Made by a program: the position numbers and the translations under genes
From: Caenorhabditis remanei
Taxonomy: Eukaryota; Nematoda; Chromadorea; Rhabditida; Rhabditidae
Assembly (NCBI RefSeq): GCF_010183535.1
Contig: NC_071330.1
Coordinates: 4,879,717-4,943,716 of the forward strand
Length of the DNA: 64,000 bases
Direction: 5' to 3'
Shown: piece after piece, positions 1 to 10,974 of the stretch
Layout: every line of letters begins with the position of its first letter
Position numbering within the stretch: the first letter of the stretch is position 1
The notes under the pieces: model-generated
Told to the model about the DNA's origin: nothing
Database searches by the model: none
Seen by the model: only the letters and a program-made list of their open reading frames with translations

Positions 1-54
1 TAATTCAGATTGGGAGAGAAATTGCTAAATTTTGGAAGATTTTTTCAAAATTCC

Positions 55-646
55 GACAATTTTATTCGAAAAAACCTGAAATTTTGTAAAAATTTTACTA
101 AAAATCTTCATTTTTCGAATTTCAGACTGGAAAACGCGCCAACAACACGCCAGATACTAAATTTCTCTAAAAATGAAACAAAATCTTAAACTTTTAAAAT
201 CGAAAAAGCGCTAAAGTTGCGCCAGACTCCGATTTCTAAAGTTTATGATTTTGTTACATTTCGTAAGAAAGTTGATAACTGGCGTGTCGTTGACGCGTGT
301 TTCTGTCTGGAAGAATTGAGAATCCGGGGGAGAAATCAGGGGATTTTGGAAGATTTTCGTTGTTTTTCGAGCAAAAAATCGGGTTTGGATGTTTTTTGAG
401 GTAAATTCTCATTTTTTCCGGCTGAATTTCAATTTTTTCAAGAATTTTCAAAAAAAATTTAAAATAAAAACAACGAAAATGCTGAAAATCGACGCCTGGC
501 GCACATTTGGCGCGTTTTCCTATTTCTAAATATAGAAATTTAGTATCTGGCGTGTCGTTGACGCGTTTTTCGGTCTGAAATTCGAAAAATAATGCTTTTT
601 AGTTAAATTTCTATAAAATTTCAGGTTTATTCGCTTAAAATTGTCT
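55..646. repeat. Imperfect inverted repeat in an intron of the zinc-finger gene
   Basis: The left arm (about 55-172) and right arm (about 524-646) are reverse complements with scattered mismatches. Both carry CACGCCAGATACTAAATTTC or its complement, and an ACGCG(C/T)CAAC motif. The part between the arms holds further gcgcc/ggcgc motifs near 215 and 490-510, so the two halves may once have matched further. It lies beyond the GTAAGA donor at 661, so it is intronic. This looks like a non-autonomous foldback element; no coding sequence is seen in it. Confidence 0.7.
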
Positions 647-662
647 TTAAAAAAGTTCTTAC

Positions 663-1272
663 GCGTTTCCGTGAACTTCCAACCAGTGATGGCTCAAATT
701 TTCAGTGGTTTTCGAGGAATTGTGCTCCATATCGGTGATACCAATGCATAATGGGCATATCTTTAATAATTTTTGATTTTTTAAGGTTTAAAATTGATAA
801 AATACCACACTAAAACCAGGCGGATCGGAGTGAACCGTCGTCACGTGACTGCCGAATTGTCGTTCTGTGAGACCGGATAAATTGCAGTACGGACACACGA
901 ATGAGACGATTTTTCGCTCGTCGTATCGTCGATTCGGGTCGCCTTCGTAGACTAATTCTGAAGAAAAATTGGATTTTTTCATTTTTTAAATTGAATTTTT
1001 ACCAAAATCTACAGCACTGAGAATCAATTGCATCGGATGAGATTCTTCGTGAGGTGGCACATCTGGATCTGGACGTTCTTGTCCAAAGTTTTTAGTGGTA
1101 TAACAGCTAAAACAGAGATCGAAATCAGCGCATCGTAGACATTTATAACGATTTCCGTAGAATGCCGTTTGAGTACAGCCATCACAGGAGACGCCTGCAA
1201 AATTATGGGTTTTTTGGCCTAAAATAATTAGAATAGCCTGCCTTCGTGATTTCCTAGCAGTGGGGATACCAT
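663..1272 (-). CDS. KCMF1-like ZZ/C2H2 zinc-finger protein, 5' part only
   Basis: Four coding exons read on the minus strand: 1242-1272, 1003-1194, 806-957 and 663-760, giving 157 residues before the gene leaves the window on the left. The protein starts MVSPLLGNHEGVSCDGC. It has a ZZ-type zinc finger at about residues 10-65 (paired CxxC motifs, then HPMQ), a C2H2 finger (FVCPYC...HVTTVH, about residues 95-120) and a second one (ICPLC...HHWLEVH, residues 126-155). This order matches the KCMF1 family, whose human member acts in ubiquitin ligation, so a ubiquitin-pathway role is inferred. Exon 1 must be joined through a GC donor (CACGAAG, then GCAGGC) to give the HEGVSCD sequence typical of the family. 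The intron before exon 4 ends in AAAG, a weak acceptor. Exon 4 ends at a good GTAAGA donor. A splice acceptor at 1316-1318 (CAG on the minus strand) precedes the start and may be a trans-splice site. The gene is divergent from egl-45. The exon joins are my model; the domain call is firm. Confidence 0.82.
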
Positions 1273-2161
1273 TCGGCGCCTGATGATTTGGGCAACTGAC
1301 TCGGAAATAATGATTCTGAACGAAAAAAGTTACTCGTGGAAAAGTGAGTTTTTCTCGGTCAAAATTGAGTTTTAAAGGAAAAATTGGCTTTTAAAAACAT
1401 AGTTTTTATTATTTTCTCTCGGATTTTCAAAAAATTTCCAAGATTTTCCGTCGAAAAATATTTTTCCTAGGCGACAAAAGATGGATGAGAAAACAAACCC
1501 GTGTGTAAATAACCTCACGCTTTAAAGGCGCACGCAATTTCGCGCCTCGCGGGTCTCGCCACGATTTCTCTTTCCAATGAAATTTCCAACGGAACAAATG
1601 GATTTTCAGCGATTTTTCGACGATTTTCAGCGTTTTACGGGGATTTTTTTGAGTTTTCATTTTGAAAATTAAATCGAGCAGGTCTTTTTGCACTGTTTGG
1701 TGTAAAATTTATGAAATTTGGATGAAAAATGTTGAATTTTGGAGAGAAATTGTGCGTTGTGTGCGGGAAGGGGTGGTTGCCGCTTTCGGGGGCCGTTTGA
1801 ATAGTGGATTTCGCAATTTTATACATATTAATTAATGAATTCACTATTCTGTGGTTGAGTTATGTGGGAAAACTATTTCAATATCCGTTTCGCGCGAAAA
1901 TTTCGAGGAAAAGGGATTTTTCGAAAAATTTATTCGACATTTTGAGAAAAAAAACAATGAAACAGCCTATTTTTGCGTAGAAAGAAACTGTAAATTAATT
2001 GAAAAACAATTATTACTATATAAAAAAGTATGACAATTCTCTCAATTTTTACTGTTTCTGATACAGATTTTCTCCTCAAACCTGATTTATAAAAACTACT
2101 CTCTTTCTCCGCTTATTTTTCTATTAAAAAATCTTTCTCTGATATATGCTCATTTTTTCAG
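1273..2161. promoter_or_regulatory. Divergent promoter region between the zinc-finger gene and egl-45
   Basis: About 0.9 kb separates the two divergent start codons, so both promoters should lie here. The DNA is AT-rich with poly-T/poly-A runs. Near 1500-1570 is a GC-richer patch with gcgc-rich sequence. No clear TATA box or repeat was recognised. The short reading frames here are not supported by any protein features. Confidence 0.5.
2153..2161 (+). promoter_or_regulatory. Probable trans-splice acceptor upstream of egl-45
   Basis: ATTTTTTCAG ends at 2161, 36 bases before the egl-45 ATG, with no matching upstream coding exon. This is the usual position and sequence for addition of a spliced leader to a nematode mRNA. 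That a spliced leader is really added is inferred. Confidence 0.6.
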
Positions 2162-2197
2162 ACTAAGTCTCACTTCACGGTAATCCGAGCGCCAATC

Positions 2198-5100
2198 ATG
2201 GCTCCGAATTATTTTCAAAAGCCCGAGGCCGCTTTGAAGCGCGCCGAAGAACTCATTCAAGTCGGAAAAGAGTCGGATGCTTTGGACACTCTCCATGACA
2301 CCATTAAAGTGAGTTTTAGTGTAATAAATTACAAACAACCATAAATATTCAGGCTAGAAGACACAAACAATGGACACAAACTCATGAGGCCATCATGATC
2401 AAGCACATGGAACTGTGTGTGGATCTGAAGAAGCAACACCTAGCGAAGGATGCGTTGTTCCAGTACAAAGCTCTTACTCAGCAGGTTTCTAGTGCTCAAA
2501 ATATTCAAAACTTATGATTTTTTTTTCAGATCAACGTGAAATCGCTCGAAACAGTCGTCGAACATTTCCTGAAACTCGCCGAAAGCAAAACCGAAGAAGC
2601 TCAGAAGCAGTCGATAGAGAAAGTTGAAGAAATCGGAGATCTCGATCAAGGAGACGTTCCAGAACGTCTTCTCCTCGCCGTCGTCTCCGGAGCAGCCGCC
2701 CAAGACCGAATGGATCGTACCGTTCTCGCACCATGGCTCCGTTTCCTCTGGGATTCCTACAGAAATTGTCTGGAATTGTTGAGAAACAACGCTCAAGTCG
2801 AACATCTTTACCATCAAATCAGTCGTCACTCGTTCAGTTTCTGTCTCCGATACCAGCGACGTACCGAGTTCCGCAAACTCTGTGATCTTCTCCGTATGCA
2901 TTTGAATCAAATTCAGAAGCATCAATATGCACCGAATGTGTGAGTAGTGAAAATTTACAGCAAATGATCTCATCGTCCTCTGTTTTTTGTTTCAGCAACT
3001 CATTCCGCGTTAAACTCACCTCCCCGGAGTCATTGGCACTTATGCAAGACACTAGATTGGTTCAGTTGGATACTGCTATTCAGATGGAGCTCTGGCAAGA
3101 AGCTTACAAGTGAGTTTATATTTAAATTTAATTTTTCAATGATTTTTAAATTTCAGGAGTGCCGAAGACGTGCACGGAATGATGCAACTCTCCAAAGACA
3201 AGGATAAGAGAACTGTGAAGCCATCCAGTTACGTCAACTACTATGACAAACTCGCTCTTGTCTTCTGGAAGGCTGGAAACAGTTTGTTCCACGCCGCTGC
3301 TCTCCTTCAAAAGTTCATTATCTACAAGGACATGAAGAAGTCGTTCACACAAGAAGAAGCTCAAGAGCAGGCTACCCGTGTTCTTCTCGCCACTCTCTCC
3401 ATTCCAGAAGGATCTGATTCTCCATCGGATTTGTCAAGAAACCTTGATATCGAGGAGCAACACGTTGCCAACATGAGACTTCTCTCCAACTTGCTCCGTC
3501 TTCCAATCGCCCCAACTAAGAACGGAATTCTCAAGGAGGCCGCTCGTATTGGAGTACCAGAGGCTTCTGGACAAATTGCCAAGGATCTTTACAAACTTCT
3601 TGAGAGCAACTTCTCTCCACTGAAAGTCGCTAAGGATGTTCAAGCTGTTCTTGATACCATAACTCGTCCAGATCATCAACAATATGTTGAATCTCTTCAA
3701 GCTGTTGCTGCAGTCAAGGCTTTGAAGCAAGTTTCGGTTATTTATGAGGCTATCAGCTGGGAAAGAATCCGCAAAATCATTCCATTCTACTCGGATTTGG
3801 CCCTTGAGAGAGTCGTCGTTGAGGCCAGCAAACACAGAATCGTGAAGGCTCAAATCGATCATCGTGCCGATTGTGTTCGCTTCGGTTCCTCGGATGCTAC
3901 ACTCGCTGGAGGAGTTGATGAATGTGATAACAACGAGGGATTCACCGGAGATGATACTCAATTGGGAGTTGAAGGAGTTCGTAACCATCTGGAAGCAATG
4001 TACACTCGTCTTCGTGTTCTCGTCGAAGGACTTGATGCGGAGAAACGACGCAAGGAGATGGTCCGTAAAATCGAGAACCATGTTACCAGTTACGAGAAGA
4101 ACCGTCCAACCGAGATAGATCGTATCCACCGACGCAAGAAGATGCTCGAGAACTACAAGGAGAACTGGGAGCGTGTCAAGGCTGAAAAGACTCTGCAAGC
4201 TGCTACTGAACAAGCTAAACGTGAAGAAGCCGCTCGTGCTGAGGAGATGAAGAGGCTCGACGAGCAGAATAAGGAGAGTGAGCGGAAGAGAAAGCAGGCT
4301 GAAGCCGAGGAGATTCAGAAGAAGATCAAACAAGATCAACTCTACAAAATGCAACAGAACGCCATCTACCAAGCCATCATCAAGGAGAAGGGACTCGACC
4401 AATTCCGTGATATGGATCCAGAGCAAGTGTTGCGCGAGCAAAGAGAACGATTGGATAAGGAGAGAGCGGAGACTCAACGGCGGTTGCAGCAACAGGAGAA
4501 GAACTTTGACCATCATGTGCGTGCTCTCCACTTGGAAGAGATGAACGAGCGACGTGCTGTGATGCATATGAGAATGAATGAGGCGCCGAAACTTCATGAC
4601 CAGTATGAAGAGCAGAGAATTGCTAAGGAGATGTAAGTTTCTTGAAAATTTGAGTCAGAATTGAATGAAGTGTAAATTTCATATTTTCAGTGCCGCTCAC
4701 GAGAAACACGTCCAAATTTGGGCGATGTGGGATCAAGTCCGTGACGCTACTCTCGAATGGGTCGAAGAAGTCAAAGTTGACAACCGAGACAACCTTGAGA
4801 AGAAGATTTCCGAGTGGGAAATCAAACTCGAAGCTGTTCGTAACAGTCGTCTCGCCGAGCGTGCCGAAAAGCGTAAGAAGGAGAGAAAGGAGTTGGCGAT
4901 GCAAGCGAAGATCGCCGAAGAGCGTAAACGTCGTGAAGATGAGGAGCGTGCTCGTCAAGCTGTCATCGACAGCCAACGTCGTCCACATGATCGTGACGGT
5001 CGTCGTAGAGAGATGGAGAACTCCGCCGCTATGCAAGACAACGATTGGAGAAGAAATGCTCCAGCACGCGACGCACCACCACCAAGAGATTCTCGCCCAA

Positions 5101-5821
5101 TGCGCGGTGATGGACCGACTCGTGAGCCACGTGAACAATTCATTCCTTCCTCCAAAGCCGACACCGATTCGTCGTGGAGATCGTCGGCGCAACCCCGCAA
5201 ACCTGATGACCGTCGTAGCGAAGAGTTCCGTCGTGATGATGGACCACGTCGCGGTGATGATGGACCACGCCGAAGCGACGATTTCCGTCGTAACGAAAAT
5301 GATGGACCTCGTCGTGGCCCACCTCTCCCTGTTTCGAAGGCTGACACCGTTGATAAGTGGGAGCGTGGAGCGAAGCCTGTCACCTCACCACCTCAAAAGA
5401 CCGAATCCCCACCAGGTAATTAGCAACTCACTTTTTTTTTCAATTTCTGAAACGAATTTTGAACATTTCTGCATATTATTTCCAGCAGAAGTTTTCTATT
5501 TGGTATTCTTATCTGAAAACTTTTTGAAAAATGTATTTTTCAGCCGCCGCCCCTGAGCCGAAATCCGATGGACCCAAGAAATTCGTCCCACCGCATCTCC
5601 GAAACAAACAAGGCAGTGGCACACCGTCCGAAGAAACATCTCCACGCAACGGAGCCAATGTTTCCAGCCCTCCAGATCGTGCTCAAGGACTCCGAGGCCC
5701 ACCACCACCATCATCCGGTGGCCCGGGAGGACGCAACCTGCCGCCACGTCGTACCGATGGACCGCCACAACGCAATTCGGACACCTCAAGAAACGCTGAT
5801 ACCGGAAACTGGAGAAAATAA
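2198..5821 (+). CDS. egl-45: Eukaryotic translation initiation factor 3 subunit A (EGL-45)
   Basis: Seven exons: 2198-2308, 2353-2484, 2530-2939, 2996-3109, 3157-4632, 4691-5415 and 5544-5821. All six introns are GT-AG and in phase, giving 1081 residues, close to the size known for worm eIF3a. eIF3a is the scaffold of the eIF3 complex that recruits mRNA to the 40S ribosome in the cytoplasm. The N-terminal helical part ([20 protein letters not shown]) leads into a PCI domain at about residues 315-500, including [21 protein letters not shown] long charged coiled coil rich in E, K, R and Q spans about 540-870. A low-complexity Arg/Asp/Pro tail follows, with DDGPRR repeats at about 930-955 and a [10 protein letters not shown] motif at about 1001. 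Reading past the exon 6 donor would stop after GN, so failure to splice intron 6 would remove the last 92 residues. Loss of egl-45 in C. elegans gives an egg-laying phenotype, hence the name. It is divergent from the zinc-finger gene. Confidence 0.96.
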
Positions 5822-6230
5822 ATTGTGCTCAATTCATATTCGCTCATTTCCATATCAAGTCTCTTTCTCGATATTTTCTCTACTCGGATTGTCTTTTTTC
5901 TTTCTTTCCCTACATTTCCCGAAGATTAGTTCCCTGGTTTTTCATTCTGTAACCCATCTCCAATACCAAATTTCTTTTTATTTCTGTTTTCTCTTTCTAT
6001 CACCTTTTTTATTTATACGAATTGCCGTACGCATTCATAATCACTTGTTTTGTTAACGTTTTTTCTTGGTGTTGTTATTTAAATTTCTATACCCCCTTCC
6101 CCCTTCCGTCAATCCACTTCCCTCCATTAGTAATCAGCATTTCTGATTCTTTTCCTCTTCTCCCATTCGTTCTACCAATTGTTTGGAGTATTTATGATAT
6201 GAATAAAGGCATCTGCGGTTGCCTGATTCT
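5822..6230 (+). other. egl-45: egl-45 3' UTR with polyadenylation signal
   Basis: The DNA after the stop is pyrimidine-rich and AT-rich. A canonical AATAAA at 6202-6207 is the first perfect polyadenylation signal downstream, which gives a 3' UTR of about 400 bases. Cleavage is expected some 10-20 bases after it. Confidence 0.65.
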
Positions 6231-6635
6231 ATCGAGGTGGCGGAGGCGTGGCTTCTGACAGACGGAGAAGACAACAGAGCAACTCAAAAAGTGTGCGTCT
6301 TCCTCGTCTCCGTCGTCGTCGTCGTCGTCCCCGCCGAAACGAGCCACATTAGAATGGGGCACCTGTATGGGGGTGCTTCGGCGTAATGAGGCGCGGAGAG
6401 CACGCTGATTGTGGAGACGGCAGAGTGCGGAGATGCGGAGTGAGTGAGTGGTGTGTGGAGACACCAGAAGAAGACGAGGGGTAATACAATAAAATAGGAT
6501 AGATGGTATGGGGCACGCAAACGGGAGGGGGGCCCTCTTCTGAAGCCACCACCACCACACTTTCGTATTCTTTTCCATGAGATGCACCTTCCATTTCTCT
6601 ATTTCCTGGATATACTCATTTTTCTGAAAATTCTC
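6231..6635. other. Single-copy island downstream of egl-45
   Basis: GC-richer DNA with a CGTCGTCGTCG run near 6310-6330, a GTGGTGTGTGG stretch near 6450 and a CCACCACCACCAC run near 6546. A minus-strand frame of 131 residues crosses it, but that frame is built from these simple runs and has no recognisable domain. It may be regulatory; nothing firmer can be said. Confidence 0.35.
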
Positions 6636-7044
6636 GATTTCTAGGCCAATTTTAAGTGGTGGTGGCCTAGAAAAATGGAGAGTTAGGCCATCCGTTTCTT
6701 GGGATGGCCTAGAAATCCAAATGGGGAAAGTTAGGTCATTAAAAAGGTTGGTGGACTAGTTTTCCAAATTCTGGGATTCTAGGGCATCAGTGAAGTAGTT
6801 AGGCCACCGATTCAAGAAATCTAGACCTCCTTGGTGGCCTAGAATTCCGAAATTGTGAAAACTAGTCCCCCAAAGCTAGTTTCTCAGAAATTATTAATCT
6901 CTGTCATTATTTTGAGCATAAATTGGCTCCAAAGGGACTAGTTTTCACAATCTCCTGGATTTCTAGGCCACAAGAAATTTGAGGGACTAGTTTTCCGAAA
7001 ATTGGTTTTCTAGGCCACCATTTTGAGATCAAACTGAGGGACTA
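6636..7044. repeat. GGCCTAGAAA dispersed repeat, left block
   Basis: At least six short degenerate units carry ggcctagaaa or ttaggcca together with ggactagtttt. Units run in both orientations. The same family resumes at 8633-8765 on the other side of the foldback element, so the element appears to have inserted into this block. Confidence 0.6.
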
Positions 7045-8632
7045 CAGTGCGCGTCATAAAGATAGCCCCCCTTCCGATTATGTCGGTTCTGGCTCATCCG
7101 TAAGTTTTCATGAAAAATGGGTAACAGCATTCGATTCCTCGTGCGAAATAACCCCTGGGCGCAAAGTTTCATGAATCTCCTACAAAAACTACGGGTACAC
7201 CTTCAAAAACTTGAAAAATAGGCCGCGTCATAAAGATAGCCCCCCTTGAGAATTTTCAATTTCTCCATGATTTTTTTCCGTTTTTTCACTTAAAAACGTT
7301 TTCAATCGATAAAATTCGCATTTTTATCAGCGTTATCTTATTTTTCTCCATATTTTTACAGCAAAAATTCTACTTTGAAGAGCCAGTTTATGCTAAAAAG
7401 TCCAAAAATCGGGATTTTTGAGGAAAACGATCGTAATTCGCATTTCAAATAGAGGGAGCAATATTTTTGCACGATATTTTACTTTTTTCGGTACTTGTCT
7501 GATAATTTTATTTTACTTTTGGCTGAAAAAAGCGGCTTTGAATGCTCAGAGGCCATCCCAATGTGAAGTAAATTCACTTAGGAAGATGGTTTTGAGCTTC
7601 TTCAAGTTGAAGAACGTCTGAGAATCTGTTTTTGAAGTGAAATCTTTTTGAGAATGGTTTAAATAAACTTTTGTTATGTAACTAAGACGTTTCTAAAAGA
7701 CCTTACCAGGTTACAGATAAGTACTAGCAGTAGAAATCATGGTCAAGTTATTTTCACAAAGGAATATTGTGTTCTCGAACCAATAGTAAGTTTAAGAGAT
7801 TTAAAATTATTCGAAATGAGTGAAAAAACCTTCAAACAAAAACAATGTTCGTAGTTTCTTTTCAAAAAGTTGTCTACTCATCGTTTAACTCACGATATCC
7901 AGTGTTTTACTAGTGAACAAAGATTTGGGACACTAGATCATGATTTGAAAGACTCCTTGTTACTAATTGGTCGAAGTAGTTCAGCTATGTCTTGGTAATA
8001 AAATGAAACTTGATTCTACTATTTCTTTCAAAAACTATACCATAAAAACAGATTCTCAGACGTTCTTCATCTTGAAGAAGCTCAAAACCATCTTCCTGAG
8101 TGAATTTACTTCACATTGGGATGGCCTCTGAGCATTCAGAGCCGCTTTTTTCAGCCAAAAGTAAAATAAAATTATCAGACAAGTACCGAAAAAAGTAAAA
8201 TATCGTGCAAAAATATTGCTCCCTCTATTTGAAATGCGAATTACGATCGTTTTCCTCAAAAATCCCGATTTTTGCACTTTTTAGCATAACCTGGCTCTTC
8301 AAAGTAGAATTTTTGCTGTAAAAGAGTGGAAAAAAATAAGATAACGCTGATAAAAATGCGAATTTTATCGATTGAAAACGTTTTTTAGTGAAAAAAACGG
8401 AAAAAATCATGGAGAAATTGAAAATTCTCAAGGGGGGCTATCTTTATGACGCGGCCTATTTTTCAAGTTTTTGAAGGTGTACCCGTAGTTTTTGTAGGAG
8501 ATTCATGAAACTTTGCGCCCAGGGGTTATTTCGCACGAGGAATCGAATGCTGTTACCCATTTTTCATGAAAACTTACGGATGAGCCAGAACCGACATAAT
8601 CGGAAGGGGGGCTATCTTTATGACGCGCACTG
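7045..8632. mobile_element. Foldback DNA transposon, non-autonomous, TA-flanked
   Basis: The element begins CAGTGCGCGTCATAAAG and ends with its exact complement, and TA lies directly outside both ends (7043-7044 and 8633-8634). The arms are long and nearly identical: about 7045-7634 and 8046-8632, with a 410-base AT-rich centre. The motif ATAAAGATAGCCCCCC occurs twice per arm. The TA target suggests mobilisation by a Tc1/mariner-type transposase, but no transposase is encoded. Each arm contains the same short frame (67 and 73 residues) running toward the centre. These are mirror images of each other and are most likely not genes. Confidence 0.88.
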
Positions 8633-8634
8633 TA

Positions 8635-8765
8635 GTTTTCACAATATTTGGAATTCAAGGCCACCAAGTGTCAATTTCAAAAATGAAACTTTTAGCACCA
8701 AAAATGATGGCCTAACTTTTCAATTTTTTGGATTTCTAGGCCATCACTTCTGTACTCAGATTCTT
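8635..8765. repeat. GGCCTAGAAA dispersed repeat, right block
   Basis: Continuation of the family at 6636-7044, with ggccaccaag, ggcctaactt and tttctaggccatc units. The first bases (gttttcacaat) match an uninterrupted copy near 6944-6955, which marks the insertion point of the foldback element. Confidence 0.55.
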
Positions 8766-9029
8766 GTTTTCAATCCCCCGGAAATTGGAGAAAAATAAAT
8801 GGAAAAAAAGAATTTTCTTTGATTATAGGGTGTGACGGTTTCCATCGCAACACACCTCTTTCCGATTTCTTTTTTTTTGGATTCAGAAGAAAAAGAAGTG
8901 AAAACCTCTCATTTTCTTTCCCTTTTCCTTTGTTTCGTAACGAAGTCACCTTATAATTTTAGTGAATCAAAAAATTCCGAGTTCCATATTTTTGTGAAAA
9001 TTTCAAGTTTCAAGATTTTTCATTGTGAT
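8766..9029. other. Unannotated AT-rich spacer
   Basis: I see no gene, repeat unit or regulatory motif that can be supported here. Confidence 0.3.
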
Positions 9030-9221
9030 ATTCGGATTCAACTCTTCGAGACGCTTCGAAAGAGTATAAACATGCCCTGCTTTTGAGCGATTTCAGTTTT
9101 CCGGGTCCCGCCACGAGATTACTGTAGCTGTTTTCGTGGCGGGACCCGACAAACTCAAATTGCTCCGAACCTACGCATGATCATACTCATTCGAAGCGTC
9201 TTGACGAGCTGAACTCGAATA
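9030..9221. repeat. Cloverleaf-like inverted repeat with CCCGCCACGA hairpin, copy 1
   Basis: The outer arms (ttcaactcttcgagacgctt and its complement near 9195-9221) enclose a strong inner hairpin at about 9104-9149, gggtcccgccacgag...cgtggcgggaccc, whose loop carries attactgtagctg. The same structure recurs at 9313-9510, 12403-12594, 12720-12900 and 61725-61913. It is a non-autonomous repeat family with no coding sequence. Confidence 0.75.
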
Positions 9222-9312
9222 TGACAACCAAAACTTATCAAAACTGCATTTCAGAGAATAAATCGATCAAAAACAGGAAATTAGAAAATTCAATGCGAAA
9301 ATTTCATTTTCT

Positions 9313-9510
9313 GATGTTAAAGCTTATCCAGATGTTTAGAATCGGTATAACCATGTCTCTAATCCTAGCGATTTGTGTTTTTAGTATCATCGCTTTGAGA
9401 CTACTGTAGCTGTTTTCGTGGCGGGACCCAAAAAACTGAAGTCGCTCCGAACTTCAGTTTTTTTTTTTTTTTTTCTTATACTCATTCGAAGCGTCTAGAT
9501 AAACTAAATT
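9313..9510. repeat. CCCGCCACGA hairpin family, copy 2 (degraded)
   Basis: The right half is well kept (ctgtagctgttttcgtggcgg near 9401-9421, then cattcgaagcgtc near 9483). The left half of the inner hairpin has lost the gggtcccgccac sequence. A T run of about 17 bases near 9453-9474 interrupts it. Confidence 0.6.
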
Positions 9511-9832
9511 GCAAAATTGCGAAGAAAACGCTGGAAAACGTGACTTTTTCAGATTAGATCCTGTTTTCTTATCCGAAGGGTTTTTCTCAGTAACCTGGTA
9601 AAAACTTCGTTTAAATTTAAAAAGCTCTTTCTTTTCAAATTTTCTTCTATCAAATCTGAGTGATGTGTCTTATAAACACGAAAACTAATTGTCATCGACA
9701 CCTCGTAACATGGTGCATCTACCCAAATACCTGCGCCTCCCAAGTTCTCACACAGTTTTTCACAATTTCGGTGGAGCGCGGTTATAAAACTCGTGTTTTT
9801 CAAATACTCCCAGACATGAGTTCATAAAACAA
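9511..9832. other. Spacer without recognised features
   Basis: Moderately AT-rich. A gtgcatctacccaaa sequence near 9712 is an outlying piece of the GATGCACCAT family that follows. No gene is seen. Confidence 0.3.
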
Positions 9833-10030
9833 GTGGCCTAGAAACCCAAAGCATCAAAAACTAGTCCATATGGTGCATCGGCCCCAAACATAGTGCATCG
9901 GTCAAAAAAAAGGTCAAAATTCAGCTTTGGAAAACACTATTTTCCTCAAATCGGGTGGCCAAGAAAACGCAAAAAACGAAAGCTAGTCTATATGGTGCAT
10001 CGATCCTCTATGATGGTGCATTACCCGAAA
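9833..10030 (-). repeat. GATGCACCAT / CTAGGCCAC repeat, inverted copy
   Basis: A unit made of gtggcctagaaacccaaag, an actagtc(c/t)atatggtgcatcg core (seen twice) and a ggtggccaagaaa box. It is the reverse complement of the copies at 12050-12240 and 13480-13810. Confidence 0.65.
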
Positions 10031-10429
10031 AAACTTCTGAAAATCAATCGATAATTTTGCCGAACCGTTTCCTATCCAGACCCCCCAAACCAGTAATCCG
10101 TCAACCCCTCACCTCTACAAATTGAACGTACATATCCAGATTCGGAGACCCCTTTTCTCTCTTTGTACTTAACTACCCGTCCCCCCCCCAGTCTAACACG
10201 AAATGTGGTGTCCGACCTTGTTTTTCAACGCCATTAGGCGTCTCTAACCGACTTTCTGGCGCCACCTCTGTTTCCAATTACAAGGTGTCGGTTGGATTGG
10301 GGAAGGGGGGAGGAGGACATGGGTCTCGAAGTGGACACAAGTTGGGAGAAAAAGTGGTTACGGTAGAAAGAAAGAGGATGCTTATGAAAGTTCTGTTGGG
10401 GAACTGTAGAATGTCATCTTATTGAGTTT
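10031..10429. other. Single-copy island between egl-45 and egl-5
   Basis: Contains C and G tracts (ccccccccc near 10185 and ggggaaggggggagg near 10298) around a GC-richer stretch at 10195-10290 with a gccattaggcg motif. It is clearly different from the repeats on both sides. It could be a downstream regulatory element of egl-5, but the sequence alone does not show this. Confidence 0.3.
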
Positions 10430-10940
10430 TTCAGATCTTCCCTTAAGAGATTACTGTAGCTGGTTTCGTTTCGGGACTTAAAAAATTGATCATGCTACGA
10501 TAAAACAGGTAAATTATTATTTCTTGTTTTGAAGAAGATGTTCCCCGCAGTGCTCTGTATTCAGTAACTATAGTAAGGTTAAGATACTTGGAAAGAAACT
10601 GATTATCTGAAAAGTTTTGAGCAATTTGAGTCTCACGAGATGATTACTATTCAAGCTGCAGTAATTTCAGTAATTTAATGGTGTTCTAAAAACTCATTGT
10701 TTTTCGATTTTAGGCAATCACTGTTTTGTTGACTCATTAAAAAGTCCAGCTTTAAAATCTAGATCCAGCTCATTTGAGAATTCGAGTACAATCATGACTA
10801 GGTTTGGAACGATTTCAGTTTTTTTGGGGAGCCGCCAAAAAAACAGCTACATTATTTTTGTTACGCGAACCAGGAAACTCAAATTGCTCTAAATCTAAGC
10901 ATTGTTATACTTATTCAAAACGTCTCAACCAGTTGAATCA
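10430..10940. repeat. Decayed remnants of the CCCGCCACGA hairpin family
   Basis: At 10446-10477 agattactgtagctggtttc followed by gggact is a recognisable but mutated half hairpin. At 10800-10935 ggaacgatttcagttttt, a gccgccaaa box and ttattcaaaacgtctcaac follow the order of the family but have lost the pairing. Confidence 0.45.
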
Positions 10941-10974
10941 GAATATCCAGATATCCTTGAAAACTGCTCTTTGG

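Noticed and set aside
788..982. 64-residue frame starting MKKSNFSSELV on the minus strand
   Set aside because: Its first residues and last residues are intronic; the real exon is 806-957 within the zinc-finger gene.
3434..4597. 387-residue frame on the minus strand
   Set aside because: It is fully antisense to exon 5 of egl-45, and its Leu/Ser-rich composition is what the complement of the coiled-coil codons gives.
6192..6587. 131-residue minus-strand frame with a poly-Asp stretch
   Set aside because: Built from CGT/CCA simple repeats, no domain, and lies across the egl-45 polyadenylation signal. Kept as a non-coding island.
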